Shown here: piece by piece, positions 45,380 to 56,556 of the stretch | Numbering within the stretch: position 1 is the first letter of the stretch | Layout of the letters: every line of letters begins with the position of its first letter | Source: Durusdinium trenchii | Lineage: Eukaryota; Sar; Dinophyceae; Suessiales; Symbiodiniaceae | Reading direction: 5' to 3' | Length of the DNA: 64,000 nt | Assembly (NCBI GenBank): GCA_963970005.1 | Contig: CAXAMN010000001.1 | Span: forward strand, 2,983,491 to 3,047,490 | Made by a program: the position numbers and the translations under genes | The notes under the pieces: generated by a model | Database searches by the model: none | What the model saw: the letters and a program-made list of their open reading frames with translations, nothing else | Told to the model about the DNA's origin: nothing

Positions 45380-45536
45380 CTGACCGTCGCCACCTCTTCC
45401 TTCACCCCGCGCAGAAAGACCGCCGCTTTCTTCACCCCGGTCCGGGCTCTGAAAGACGGAGCCGAAGTGGTAGAGATAGCCACATCTCGGCGGAGCCACG
45501 CGAGGTTCGGGCGGGGCGGAGCATGCCAGGCGCGGG
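45380..45536 (-). CDS. Well-bounded internal exon, unidentified protein
   Basis: CATGGAG acceptor-like site (45537-45543) and GTGAGG donor (45374-45379) frame 157 nt: RAWHAPPRPNLAWLRRDVAI…, …FRARTGVKKAAVFLRGVKEE…. Arg/Lys-rich with a hydrophobic periodicity. Not recognised. Confidence 0.55.
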
Positions 45537-45955
45537 CTCCATGGGATGTCATAGTTGACATAAAGACCATATAAAGACCTGATAGTGGCCTGTGAATGCG
45601 ATCCTGATTGGCAAGAGTTGTAAGATTGTTCATCCTTCCCAAACACTCCATTCAAAGTCATATTTTACTACATTGACCACTTCAAGCTGACCACTTCAAC
45701 CACCCCCCAGGCGCGTTTTTGTTCTTAGACCACTAGTCCCATCGTGTCGATCAGTTCTCTCAGCACCGACAGCTCTTCGGGCCTCTTGAGGGAGAGATAC
45801 GGACGATTGGAACACACCGGGGTACAGAAAAAGACAGCTCTTACTATCACCATGAATGTTGAGCTCATGTGACCTATAGCAAGCAACCCTCCGGAAAGTT
45901 CGATCAACACCTCTATATCAGTATTGATCATATATATTGATATGATACACGCTTA

Positions 45956-46100
45956 AGCCATTGTCGGTGTGTAACACATCTCCCAGATCTTCCGACCCAT
46001 GGGCGTCCAGGCTCTCGTAGCCGGGTGCCGAGGAAGATGGAATGCGTGGCCTGGCGAAACGCACAGCTGACGACGAAATGGGGGGAGTTGGAAAGGCCGT
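45956..46100 (-). CDS. Probable exon, three frames open
   Basis: ACGTTGCAG acceptor (46101-46109) then GC-rich DNA open in all - frames, e.g. …FARPRIPSSSAPGYESLDAH… or …SCAFRQATHSIFLGTRLREP…. Exon likely, frame undecided. Confidence 0.4.
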
Positions 46101-46571
46101 CTGCAACGTCCCAGGTGGTTCGGTTCGGTGAGTGGAAAATACATCTTTCCTGGCTCAAGGTTGATGTGCAACATGTAGTCTTAAGAGAAATATGAAATAT
46201 ATGCTTTCCAGATTTAGTCAAGTCGATTCTACGCTGGTAGGCAGCAAACGGTACTTCTAATTCATTCCGGTTGAGAAACACGTGAAGGGGAGGATCACTG
46301 GACGGCTATACCGCACTTGGACTGTGTTTCGATGACCGAGTTGGTGGCGGGTTTCTTCAAGGAGTTTGGCCAAAGGTTCTCGAAGCCAGGGCCGAAGTTG
46401 CTTACTTGGAATTGCTAAGTTTCACAACTCGGCTCAGTATATTAGATCCGCTTTGAAGACAGTTCTCGGCACAAAATAGCAAAAACTGTCGATCGCAGAA
46501 CCCGCTTCCCGCCACTGGGATCGCCGCGCCTAACCCGATCGCCGCGATAGACAACCTTCCAATCGCAGAAC

Positions 46572-46672
46572 CTCGCTCTTCGTTTCGTCCGTCCTGCAGG
46601 GTCTCAGTGACCTTGTTCTGAGCCTCGATGCGAAAGCCATCCCAGTTGTCCTGGATGATGCGAGGCTCGGAA
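46572..46672 (-). CDS. Well-bounded internal exon, unidentified protein
   Basis: CTCTGTTGCAG-type acceptor (46673-46682) and a GTTCTG donor at 46566-46571 frame 101 nt: SEPRIIQDNWDGFRIEAQNK… then …VTETLQDGRNEER. Acidic/amphipathic. The dispersed repeat at 46704-46803 lies in the intron about 30 bp upstream of its acceptor. Confidence 0.55.
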
Positions 46673-46703
46673 CTGCAACAGAGGTTGTTCTGAAGCCTAT
46701 ATA

Positions 46704-46803
46704 GACCAGAAGCGTCCTTGCTCCTAGTAGCAATGCCCTTTGCTCCAAGTGGCTTCTTGTTGCTAGTATTCATGCTAGGAGCTACTAGTAGCATCCTTGC
46801 TCC
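46704..46803 (-). repeat. Dispersed CTACTAGTAGC repeat, inverted copy at 46.7 kb
   Basis: On the - strand carries the same core as 40464-40620 (27/28 identity over 46711-46738) plus GCTACTAGTAGCTCCT at 46773-46788. Opposite orientation to the 40.5-kb copy, within an intron. Confidence 0.85.
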
Positions 46804-47188
46804 TATCCCATTAGGTATTCCAGGTTACGGTCACGGGCCCTATTTACGGTCACTTCACCTCTGTTGGGTTGAAAACCCTTCGGTCGGGGGAACTGCAGGC
46901 TGCTGAAAACGCCTTCGGTTGAAAACGCCTTCGGTTTTGGAAAGGAAGTTTCAGGTCGCCACTGCCGGGTGGCACTGGCCGGACAGAAGGGGCAACTCTT
47001 GATAACTGTGGATGACCGTCACCTGGAAGACCAAGAATAGAACAGCTAACACACCAAATCACGCCATCCAACTCTGCATCTATCCCACCAAACTTTGGAT
47101 AACTCCCCAATTGGTCCATCAACCACCAACAACAGCTCCGTTTGCCAGCCACGACTCCGCCGACACCCGTGCATGGCCAACCGTATAC
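46804..47188. other. Unassigned
   Basis: Near-tandem GGTTGAAAACGCCTTCGGTT units at ~46865-46936. Possible - strand coding text at 46860-47000 was not strong enough to call. Confidence 0.35.
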
Positions 47189-47272
47189 TGGGTGCGAGTC
47201 GTAGTCTCGCTGCTCCTGCATGGAGATGTTTTGCCACTCTCGTTGCATCATCTCAAACTGCACCGCCGCCTC
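47189..47272 (-). CDS. Internal exon, phase 0-0, helical peptide
   Basis: AACTGCAG acceptor (47273-47280) and GTATAC donor (47183-47188) frame exactly 28 codons: EAAVQFEMMQREWQNISMQE… then QRDYDSHP. Strong amphipathic helix/coiled-coil character. Symmetric exon. Family unknown. Confidence 0.55.
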
Positions 47273-48378
47273 CTGCAGTTTGAAGCATGAAGGAGGGGAG
47301 CTGAGGTTCTGCAGATGCACATCATGTGAGAGTTCAGTAAAAACGAGGTGATGGAGTGGCCTCGACCATGACTATGATTAGAATGGCAGACCTTGGACCT
47401 TCACTCCTTTAGCTTCACATTGAAGTACCTAGGGCGTTATCAGAAGCTTCTGACTCTACAAGAACGGGAAGGAAGAGGTGTCTTTGTGTTGATGGTGCCA
47501 TGCCCTTTCAAAAAACACTGAGTGGCGGCATTTCTTGCTTGCTGCCTGTGACTGGCTGAAAAAAGGAGAGATCATTTTCATGCTGTTTCAACACCCAGTT
47601 GGTGGTGGAACTGTCGGAGTCCAGACTCTTACAAACATTGTCAGGGTTGAACTTTGTTCTTGCGACTATAGAAAACAATGGGTGAATCCGTGAATCCCAG
47701 GACTGTTCTGATCTAGACAAGTTCTTGTTGGCGCATTTCTCCTGACAATGCCACGACATGTTTCGTTGTTCAGATCATTCAGATCGGCTGAAATGTCTGC
47801 TGAGATGGAAATTAGCAGAAAGCTCTGCCGGAGGTTTAGGTATATTATACAGGTTTCACCCTCCTTGTGGTTACTCGACAGTTTACAATGGCCCAATCCA
47901 ACAAGGCGGAACCACAGGTTTCACGAATCCTGCGGCTTCCTGAATCCTGCGAGGCCCGTCTGCTATGTCCAATTGCCAAAAGCAGATTAAACGTCAAGTC
48001 AAGTAGCAAGATTACTTTAGATCCGTAGAGAATAGCACAGTAAGTAGTTAATTACAGTAGCATCAGTCATCAGTAGTAAGACAGAATTGAATTGGACATT
48101 GTGGGCATCCACCTATGTAGATGGATAGATAGATTGAGTCTAGTAACATGAACACACTTAAAGTGGACATCAATGGAAATAACGGGCACTTCTGAACATA
48201 TATGTTACAACTTATATTCTAACCTTGATTCGAGTTGATGCGAGTTGACGGACAGTTCTAGGAGCATGCCAGTTGACGTCCCGACGAGACCTGAGTGTGC
48301 CAGTCCCAGGTCAAGAGCCTGTCGTCACAGGCTCATGCCAAGAACCACCGAAGATCCGAGAAAACTCCAGGATCATAG
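47273..48378. other. Nothing recognised
   Basis: AT-rich; no confident frame. Local GTAGCATCAGTCATCAGTAG-type repeats near 48056-48076. Confidence 0.35.
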
Positions 48379-48460
48379 CCCTAGGGCTCCAAGTACCTTC
48401 TAAGAAGGTGTTTGGGGTGGGTTTATAGGGTCCAAATCCTTCTGAGGAGGTACTTGGAGC
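48379..48460. mobile_element. MITE-like element, family B, copy 2
   Basis: Left arm CCCTAGGGCTCCAAGTACCT (48379-) and right arm 48442-48460 pair over 19 bp with two mismatches. Arms and the GGGTGGGT…GGGTCC centre match the family B copy at 3545-3638; the terminal CCTAGGG is missing on the right. Confidence 0.6.
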
Positions 48461-48774
48461 AAAAACATGTAGTTCTCATGAGCCAGGTCTGACTCAGGTC
48501 GATCATGAAACGACAAGTATCTTCACGTCGTGGTTTTCTGTATCTTCACGTCTCACATGAAACGACCCTTCTGCGGCACCACCTGGCTTCCCCCAGGTCC
48601 CAGATCTTCACCTCCTCAGGCTTCTTCTCTTCAGGCCTGGCCAGTCTCCATGTGTCTCACATCTTTCCCAGGCAAAGCACGATGTCGCGGGTCTCCAGCG
48701 GTGAAAAAAACCATAGGCTACTCGACTCGTGGCATGCCGTAACGACGTCGGTGCCTCTGGACTCGATCCTGCTA

Positions 48775-49398
48775 TCAACAGATCCTCAAGTTGCACCCAC
48801 CGAGGGGTCTGCGCCAAAACCATAGACCCCTGGTTTGAAATCCAGATTGAGACATTTGTTGAGGCCAAAACCACTGTGGCTCCACACACTGTGTCAAATG
48901 AGTCAATGAGTCTGGCTCCTCAATGTACCCTCCTACAAACGAACAAACTGTCCGGCGTCCGGTCAGGCATCCATACTTTTCAATCTTTTTCAGATAGCAG
49001 TGTCCGACATCTGGTGGACCCGAAGTTGCTAGCTCGCGCGTGGGCGCGCGTGGGCACGCGTGGCCGCGCCTAGGTGCTTCGGGTGGCGGTACCTGGAAAG
49101 TAAGCATGTGTGGAAGTGACCCAGAGGCTACATGGAAGATATGCTGGTCATTCACGTTGAAGATGTACTCTTGAACACCAGCTTCCTGAAGGGGGCCATC
49201 TGGAAAGCCGTATGATATTGGGTCGGGATGATCAAAAATACTTTGGGCTTGGAGCTTCCGAAGAGGTCCACTTCCGCAGCCTCTGGCGGAGCAAACCCGA
49301 AACTGGGTCTTCAGTGCACCCAAAGCCCAGCTGAGACCGAGGATTTTCCAACTTCCCTGGGACTGGACCAGGGGAAGTGAACTCCTTCTCTTGGCCAT
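48775..49398 (-). CDS. Long - strand coding region (207 codons), unidentified
   Basis: Frame reads …LSWALGALKTQFRVCSARGC…, …SIFDHPDPISYGFPDGPLQE…, …GVQEYIFNVNDQHIFHVASG…, then a GC-rich Pro/Arg stretch and …GYIEEPDSLTHLTQCVEPQW…. The first half is the best-looking. The middle (49025-49075) holds CGCGTGGGCGCGCG-type tandem repeats and may be an intron edge. Another - frame at 48608-48830 is also protein-like. Membership of one exon is not certain. Confidence 0.5.
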   Translation of the reverse strand: MAKRRSSLPLVQSQGSWKILGLSWALGALKTQFRVCSARGCGSGPLRKLQAQSIFDHPDPISYGFPDGPLQEAGVQEYIFNVNDQHIFHVASGSLPHMLTFQVPPPEAPRRGHACPRAPTRELATSGPPDVGHCYLKKIEKYGCLTGRRTVCSFVGGYIEEPDSLTHLTQCVEPQWFWPQQMSQSGFQTRGLWFWRRPLGGCNLRIC

Positions 49399-50174
49399 TC
49401 ACATCGCTTTTGACAAGGGGTCGTTCGCTTCAGGTCGCTCGGGCCTCCTCTGCACGGACCGGCGCGCGAGGAGCCATGGGGAAGAAGGAGCCTTGTTGAC
49501 CGGTCGCCACGGAACTGGTGTGCATTGATGGGGCGTGGATCTTGAGTCTCTGGAACCAGTGCATATTGTATATCATATAAAGAATGAGCCTGCATATCTA
49601 TAATTTTACATAATATATACATTATGTATCATTATGTTATGTTTTTGTTAATGCAATTATGAGTATATTTTGCTTCAGTACTTTGGTTTATGAAGAAGGT
49701 ATCGAGTGATTGGGGGAGCAGAATGATTTACCTAGATGCACGAACGGGACTGATTTGGGTTGATTTCGCCCGTAAAACACGATCCGACACGTCCGTGTCG
49801 AGGATAGGAGATCATCTCCATGTTCATACATAATGGAGGACACATACATAACACGGTCTCCACAGCACACAGGATATAATCTCCACCTTTGATACACTAG
49901 ACTGACTATGCTTTCATACCAAATGGAGATCTTTCAGATCCTCTGAGTCGACCTTCTCCTCTCCACGACTCTCCACGACACAGCAGTGGTTGACCCACCC
50001 ACGCCGCACTGGTACATATATCAACAAGCGTCGCACACCTGATGTCTTGTTTTTAGTAGGACAAATACGTGCTCCCGTTGCACACTGGCTGCTGTATAGT
50101 GAAACAAACACACAGAACAGGGATTACTCGGGTGAAAAAGGCACGCCGTCTGCCTCTTTTCCTAGCCCGCCCAC
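49399..50174. other. No confident gene
   Basis: A GC-rich patch at 49440-49520 has open - frames; TA-rich DNA 49560-49640. Nothing identified. Confidence 0.35.
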
Positions 50175-50331
50175 TGCGGTCCAACCACGACTGCCCGGTC
50201 ATACTGATCCAAGAAACCGAAGATCCTCCCCCATCGGGTTGGTCGATCTCTCTCCATGGCGTCCACGGAGCACGAGTCCTGCGCCTTTGTTTCTATCGAG
50301 CCCAGCAAGCGGATGGATCGAGCCCAGCGAC
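50175..50331 (-). CDS. Probable internal exon, unidentified protein
   Basis: GGAAGCAG|G acceptor (50332-50339) and GTGGGC donor (50169-50174) bound …WARSIRLLGSIETKAQDSCS…, …MERDRPTRWGRIFGFLDQYD…. Well-mixed composition. Same strand and ~130 bp 3' of the terminal exon 50456-50718, so it belongs to the next gene or the stop there is skipped. Confidence 0.5.
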
Positions 50332-50455
50332 CTGCTTCCGGTGAACTGGTCTCACTGAAAGACTGGTTCACGTGTGTCATGTGTCTACAATTTCCAGTCA
50401 CTTTCAGTCAAATGTCCTGAAATCTGGTACGTCACCTCTATACCTGCCTTCTCAC

Positions 50456-50718
50456 CTACTGCTGGGCAGGAGTGCTTCTTGCATGCATTTGTGGGAGTGC
50501 AACCACATACTCAAAAAAGGCACCAGACGGAAGTTCCATGAAGCTCCACTTTCTGCGTCCGGTCTTCTCGCTTCGCTCTGCCAGCGACCGAGAAAACCTC
50601 CCTTTTTCTCGCCGCAGCACGACGATCCGCCGCACGCTCCGCTCAGAGAAGGCGCGGGTTGCCGGGTCAATGTGGTCGGGCGTTTGCGGCTCGGGTTGCG
50701 GTCCTTTTCCCGTGGATC
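50456..50718 (-). CDS. Terminal exon, basic C-terminus, unidentified
   Basis: ATCGCAAAG|G acceptor (50719-50720) then 86 codons to TAG at 50456-50458: …PDHIDPATRAFSERSVRRIV…, …GRFSRSLAERSEKTGRRKWS…, …MELPSGAFFEYVVALPQMHA…. No Met-initiated ORF covers this frame, but it is the most protein-like of the three on -. Arg-rich middle suggests nucleic-acid or membrane-surface contact (inference only). Confidence 0.6.
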
Positions 50719-51699
50719 CTTTGCGATTTCCTCAGATCCGTTGTTGAGTCGTAATCGATGGATCGGATGGATGACTTGCTTCATTGGTTCTTCCTTGATG
50801 AAGAATAACATAGAATGACAGCATGCCAGGCAATGATTCTGATGATAGATTGTGATGAGGGGGGTCAGCTATTACATGAGCCTCCACCAAACGAACAGCC
50901 ACCATGTGTCCACTGCTCCAAGGGTAGGAGCACAATCAACACTACTGTTGCTGCTAGAGCCCTCGATCAAAAACTTAAATCCTCTGACATCGTCTTTAGC
51001 AAACTACATTTGGCATTGCAAGCCCAAGGATTCATGCGGAGCAGGCCGGCTACATTTTTCGGGTAGTTAATCGTTTTTGAGTATAGGAGAGATCTCCCAT
51101 GCCTTCAAAGAACATTCACACAGATTCACGTTTCCTCTGATGATTTTTTGCATAAACGCACAATAATGCACATAAATCTGACAGATTATTGTTGTCCACC
51201 AACCGTCTCAACAAATTCGTCGTTGACCAATGCGGTGTGGCGTTTCGGTCGGCATGGCTAGGTCCAGCCGGCCATGACAGGTCCAGTCCACTGGTATGGA
51301 TGCCCAAACTGGGCAGCCGGGAGCTTATGAAACAGATTGGAACACCTGAGCACCGATGAATATGTGTATGTATATGTGTATGTTACAATAATTTACAATA
51401 ACTGTTACAATACTAAACTGGGCGTGGCTGGACTAGTATTGTCTAAGCAGAAACAAACGCAAAAAAAACCATCTGCTTCGTTTAGCGCAGTCTTAGCAGG
51501 CTTCCGTGGTCGTATTCTCCTGAAAGCTACCTGCCTACTCTGAGCATTGAGCGAGATGGTTGTGGCCCTGCCCGTACAGGGTGCTCCCAAGTGGCTGTGG
51601 CAATAAACCAAACTGGCTCCACATTGTGTCATTCACGGCCTGTCGCAAGACAAATAGTTTGGGACTTCTCCGCTCACAACTAGACTCAAAAAACTTTTG

Positions 51700-51949
51700 G
51701 GGCCCTATATAGCAGGTCAACCTCAGTTCCAGTATGCCAGTATGTCCAACCAACACAACGTCCAGTACTGTCCCAAAGATCTCTGGGTGCTGCCCGGTCT
51801 TCCTCCCTCGATGTTCCAGGTGGGAAGTGAAGGAAACATCTCAACCGTGAGTCTTCTGGGAGGATTCTAGGCATCCATCCAGCATCCCGGAGCATCGATG
51901 GAGGATTCTTCGGTGGAATCGGATCGATGTTGGAGCCCAGAACCACCAG
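51700..51949 (-). CDS. Probable exon, unidentified protein
   Basis: GTGGGCAG acceptor (51950-51957), phase 0, then LVVLGSNIDPIPPKNPPSML…, …GWMPRILPEDSRLRCFLHFP…, …PRDLWDSTGRCVGWTYWHTG…. The 3' limit is open (frame stops at 51686). Not recognised. Confidence 0.55.
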
Positions 51950-52334
51950 CTGCCCACAGCACACAGGTCAGCGGGAGTCACCATTATTTGTAGAAACCGC
52001 GAGTCACCCGAAGTCACCGGGTACTTATGTAGATAGACCGGGACCCAGAAGGGGTGGTGTATGGACAACCCCATTAACCTCTAAAGGCTATTGATAGACA
52101 CCCCTTAGGGGGCTGTTGTGTATCATTACCAATTATATGTACGCTATAAGATGCGTAGTAAAACCTCTCCAAACAGCTTTCAGGTGATGAGTCTTGGATG
52201 ACTCACTAAAGCGTGTCTCTTTCACTTGATGATTCATGTTTTGGTGTAGCTGCAGTATGTGTATATGTCTAGTCTAGTCTTCTGCACTCCAGCCTTTTTG
52301 TCTTTCACCTAGGACCACCCTGTTAATACCATGT

Positions 52335-52470
52335 TGGTTGGCCAATTGGCCACGCCGCGGCCTACCGCTACGGCGCTACACATTCCGGCACTCACCATGC
52401 GCGTTGAGAGGCACGTGCGGTCCGCGGTGCAACTGGCAAAGACGTGGCAAGACAAAGAAGTGGTCCGAAA
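52335..52470 (+). CDS. Probable + strand exon, unidentified
   Basis: Frame …TALHIPALTMRVERHVRSAV… then …QLAKTWQDKEVVRK runs into a perfect GTGAGT donor at 52471-52476. Start not resolved; the Met in the middle could be an initiator. One of the few + strand exons in the right half. Confidence 0.45.
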
Positions 52471-52595
52471 GTGAGTCCTTGAAGGCCCAAAACAGGGGCG
52501 GAATTTTTAAGGATCTCCTCCAAACAAATGCCTCCCGGTCTCCACCTGTCTCCACTTTGGATAAAGAATGTCATCTCTTTTAATCTCTTTTCCAA

Positions 52596-52859
52596 GTGTT
52601 TTGTGAGGCTCCTTATGGGGGTCTCCATGTGGGGGTCCTTTATGTCATGATGAGGAAAGGATGGCTTTCGGCGAATCTTTGGAGGTCCACGGAACTCTCA
52701 AGGAAGTATGCACATACTCTTGGACAACATACGCTCATGTTCAACACTGAAATGGCCTACCAGCTGCTTCCGCGTTCGGTACATCGCCGTGAAAGAGCGG
52801 AGCGGACAACTCCAAGTTGGCGGAAAGCACTGATGACAATTCAACTAGGAAAGCACTAG
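52596..52859 (+). CDS. Probable + strand terminal exon, unidentified
   Basis: Frame …KGWLSANLWRSTELSRKYAH…, …MFNTEMAYQLLPRSVHRRER… to TAG at 52857-52859. Follows the 52335-52470 exon on the same strand by ~125 bp and may be its next exon. Ends 160 bp from the stop of the - strand exon 53018-53190, so the two genes converge. Confidence 0.45.
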   Translation: MFCEAPYGGLHVGVLYVMMRKGWLSANLWRSTELSRKYAHTLGQHTLMFNTEMAYQLLPRSVHRRERAERTTPSWRKALMTIQLGKH

Positions 52860-53017
52860 TGGACGCGCTCACTTGAGACTTATTACTTAGCTCACCTGGG
52901 CTCACCTTGATCTTGGGGAGATTCCATATTCCGAGACAAAGAGAGCAATAATATAGTTATAGTTGTTGCCCTTTCATATCATCCAGTCAAACATGCGGGG
53001 ACTATTTCCACCGTCCA

Positions 53018-53190
53018 CTATACCTTCACTGTCAATTCTATCCTCATCCCATGACCGCGACAGGCCTTGACTATAGCCACCTCAGCATATCGGGCATGCG
53101 TGAGAAAGTGCCCATGGCGGCCAAGAACCCACTTTGGACGCTCCAAGCAAACGACCTGTTCAAGGCCAGACCGGACCAGCTGGTGATTTT
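53018..53190 (-). CDS. Probable terminal exon, unidentified
   Basis: Frame …QVVCLERPKWVLGRHGHFLT…, …HARYAEVAIVKACRGHGMRI… with a stop at 53018-53020. Reads as a compact alpha/beta piece. Upstream boundary approximate. Confidence 0.5.
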
Positions 53191-53341
53191 TTAAATACAT
53201 ACCTTGACTCTCAAAAGTAGCCGAGAAGCACAGGAATGGCAACATGGACCTAAAACACGGGTACTTGGGCCTCTTGCTCAGAGGTACAACTCGAGAGTTC
53301 AGGTGGCCATGGGGGTCCACATATGATACGTGTGTATTTAT

Positions 53342-53562
53342 ATAGATAGATAGATAGAAAGATAGATAGATAGATAGCTAGATAGATAGATAGATCGATA
53401 GATAGATAGAGAGATAGATAGACAGAAAGATAGATAGATATATAGATAGATGGATGGATGGATGGATGGATGGATGGATGGATGGATCGATAGATAGATA
53501 GATAGATAGATAGAGATAGAGATAAACATATATATAGATAGCTAGATAGATAGATAGATAGA
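53342..53562. repeat. Compound (GATA)n-(GGAT)n microsatellite, ~220 bp
   Basis: GATA/TAGA units with C and A interruptions surround a block of GGAT units at 53450-53488. The 164-codon - strand ORF across it (Leu/Ser/Ile/Tyr repeats) is an artefact. Confidence 0.97.
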
Positions 53563-54037
53563 TATGGTTCATCCGCCTGAAGGAAAACATGCAAATAACC
53601 ATGTTGACCAGGTACCTTCGGATTGAATGAGATGGCGATGTGAAAGTAATCTAACTTCAAACGATCCAGTTTTGGGGAAGTGTTGAGCCGAAAATCCGAT
53701 TGGATCGTCATGGAACTCCCTGCAAGGATTAGTCGATCAAACAAGACTCAACGAAAGAGTTTGAAAGAACCTATACTTGAGGGAACAGCGTGAGGGTGTC
53801 GTTTTTGGGATTAATTGTGTGATCCCTCTGTAATTTTTGCAGAACCGGTGATGATGATCTTACAAACAGGGGTCGCTCTGCAAGGGGCCTCAGCTTTAAG
53901 AAGGAACTTGGCTGATCAGCGGGAGCAAAACTACATGCACAAGCATGTCCACAATATAGACAAATGATAGAAATGCCCACTTACTCTATCGTTACTCTTA
54001 CTCTGACTTCCTCAGGCTCACATGACCTGGGTCATGA

Positions 54038-54331
54038 TCATGTCGATTTGGGTCGTTTTTGGGTCGTTCCAAACCGATGACCTTGGACAGGCGATCCCAT
54101 CGCGGACGAAGCTCGAATCGCGGGGCTCGAATCGAGAAGACATGCGAACTGGGATGGTCTGCCGAGGCACTTGCCCTTCTTTCCTTTGCCCTTGCCCTTG
54201 CCCTTCAGCAGACCAGGCGTAGCCGGCGAGGGCACCGGTGGTGTCGCCACAGGCACTGGCACTGGCAATGGCATTGGTGGGACTGGGGCAGACTGAAACC
54301 TGGGCTGCGGGAGCTGGGACGTCAGCTCCAA
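54038..54331 (-). CDS. Possible exon, Pro/Val-rich then KGKGK linker
   Basis: Frame …APVPPMPLPVPVPVATPPVP… followed by LLKGKGKGKGKKGK. Low-complexity linkers like these occur in dinoflagellate proteins, but the repeat alone (CCCTTGCCCTTGCCCTT on +) could keep the frame open. A second - frame is also open. Confidence 0.35.
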   Translation of the reverse strand: MELTSQLPQPRFQSAPVPPMPLPVPVPVATPPVPSPATPGLLKGKGKGKGKKGKCLGRPSQFACLLDSSPAIRASSAMGSPVQGHRFGTTQKRPKST

Positions 54332-55025
54332 AAGGTGAATCGCTGCCGGAATAGCCCATTTCTGGATCTCAAGTACTATATAGCCTGTTCAAACTCAGCT
54401 TGTTCATAACATACTCCAAAACAAAAACCAGAGGGCCTCAAACACCATGTACTGCATGTATCCATTTTGAACAGTACAAGCTGAGATTCCATGATATGTT
54501 CCTGCGTAATTACTGGCAAACATGAGCAGATCGGATGGCGAGTTGTTCGTGGAGGGTCTTTGCATGTCAGTCACATCTGAAGGTACCCTTCTACGGATGT
54601 ATATATATACTATATAGAGTCTATATGTGGTCAATCAATGCAGAGGCGAATAGCTATATAATGCATGTATTGATGTGTGTTTGTTGTTCATTTTCTTGGA
54701 ATAGGGAGATCCACCAGTTTGGTTCGTGGGCTTTTTGGGTACAGGGACATCATGTACATATTGTATAATTAAATAAACACATAACTTCCAACCTATATAT
54801 CTATATATATATATTATGAACTGAAACCCAGGCCAGGGGTTCGTACTCTTCACAAAATATCCGATAGATCCGCTGGAAATTATTGCGCGGTACCCACTCT
54901 CAGTATTTACAACCATTCTGTAGCAAATAGGATATGAATGACTATGAACAAATCCGAAAACATGAACAGCTTCCCATTGTGTTGGCATATTTTTGCATTT
55001 TCCCATAGAAAGAAAGACTATATAC

Positions 55026-55186
55026 CTCCTGCTTGGGAAAACGCCCTCCCGATCCGCTTTCGAGTCATTCTGCGCCGCCCAAGCCGCTTCAGCCGAGCCG
55101 TCTCGTCCCCCGCGTCGATGCGTCGCTGCCGCTCCTTTCGGCTCTCCTGGCGGACGGCGACAACTCCCCGGGGGGCGAGGAAGGAT
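55026..55186 (-). CDS. Probable internal exon, highly basic helix
   Basis: CCATAG acceptor-like site (55187-55192) and GTATAT donor (55020-55025) bound …VRQESRKERQRRIDAGDETA… then …RLKRLGRRRMTRKRIGRAFS…. Arg/Lys/Glu-rich helix. GC-rich DNA keeps + frames open too, so strand is likely rather than certain. Confidence 0.45.
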
Positions 55187-55626
55187 CTATGGCGATATGA
55201 AGAGTTTTCTCCAAAAGATATTTTTTTTGTTCAATTTGATGTTGATTTTATTCTTCTCTGGTATGGTTGGTGCTTTGTTCATGGAAGACGCCCTTGAAGA
55301 GATCTTGTTTTCTTTAAACACCTTCTGACTGAAATCCTGTTGAAGAATCACATCGTCACACACACATGTATATTACCATCTGAGAAGAAATGAAACAGGG
55401 ACGTCTGTGGCGCCGTTGGTGGGTACAACTGCAACGACGGAACGAACAATTCGGTCGGTCCGAACGGATCTCACAAGATTGATCTGAACGATCTCAGATA
55501 CACTGCATCCTTACAACCAGTCAGATCTTCCAAGGATGTACTTGTAGTAGTGACTTGATGTTACTTTGATCCATGCAAATCCAAGCTTCTGACCCCACAG
55601 ATCCGGGTCCCTATGGTCCTTCTATT

Positions 55627-55818
55627 CTATTCCCTTCCCCATCGTTCCATCCGCCCACAAGTCGGCAAAGAGAGTCCGTCGGCCTCGGTGCACTTCACAA
55701 ACATGTCCAGAGAGTCTGCCTCCTCCAAAACTTTTGTGAGCATCTTGCTCTCCTGCAAGCGGAAAAAAGCACATCGAGCCGTCAATTGCATGGGTCCATC
55801 CACCGCCGCACCCTGTAC
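55627..55818 (-). CDS. Probable exon, unidentified protein
   Basis: CATTCCAG acceptor (55819-55826), phase 0: VQGAAVDGPMQLTARCAFFR…, …LQESKMLTKVLEEADSLDMF…, …VKCTEADGLSLPTCGRMERW…, to a stop at 55625-55627. A GTGGGC near the end may be the donor. Confidence 0.55.
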   Translation of the reverse strand, partial: VQGAAVDGPMQLTARCAFFRLQESKMLTKVLEEADSLDMFVKCTEADGLSLPTCGRMERWGRE

Positions 55819-56289
55819 CTGGAATGTTAGAGAACTGGACACTGGACACAGGAACCAGCGAAATCTGTCCCATGCCTGTGTCGAGAACCACTGATCATGT
55901 GATATCGTGTGTATTTCAACATTGGTGCTTGCAGGGAAGATGTACAAACACAAATTTTGTGCACAATAGATCGCCAATTGAATGACAAGGAGAGCAGTGA
56001 ACTCGTTGAAAGTCTCAGAAATCGCCTATTAGATAGAATTCAATGCAGCTTTGCAGGGTGCCTGGCCATTGTAGCATCTTCATGCAGATCCAAACAGTTG
56101 AGCAATAGGTGAACTAAATCTTGTTTCCCATACCATCTTGGTACATCGTTCTGGTAGGTACCGTTCCAGAATTCTTCGGATGGTCTTAAGATGTCTTGAG
56201 TCTTAAATAAAGGACCTTAAAGGTGAAACTTCTCTTCGGATGGTCAAGCTGGAGCTATCTTTCAATCGTTGATTCGTTTCGCTCTCCGG
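55819..56289. other. Non-coding
   Basis: No convincing frame. TTCGGATGGTC occurs at ~56173 and ~56236 and again near 57951. Confidence 0.35.
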
Positions 56290-56556
56290 CCCGTGGTCAA
56301 CCTGCCTGGCATCAACCTGCCTGAATCAACCGCCTCAACGTGCAGGGGGAAATCCAAATAAATCCAAGATTCCAAATCGGGAGAGCTCCGAGGGGTGCCG
56401 ACCCTCTGAAAGAAGGAACAGTTCGACCAGTCAACCCAGCGTTCGGGCGTTCGGAAGGAAGGTCTCCCGGCGCTGGACCCGTGCGCATGCATTGCGCAGT
56501 GTTTGTGCGGGTCCTCATCAATGGTGACGGTGTCCTGGAATACGTGTTTGGGCCAA
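56290..56556 (-). CDS. Probable exon, strand not certain
   Basis: Frame …PKHVFQDTVTIDEDPHKHCA…, …FRTPERWVDWSNCSFFQRVG…, …SSPDLESWIYLDFPLHVEAV… after a GGCTGTCAG acceptor. The + strand also has a 100-codon frame (56340-56642) with protein-like text (…VRVLINGDGVLEYVFGPTDS…). Confidence 0.45.

Noticed and set aside
53250-53744. 164-codon - strand ORF
   Set aside because: Produced by the GATA/GGAT microsatellite (Leu-Ser-Ile-Tyr repeats); only the ends are non-repetitive.
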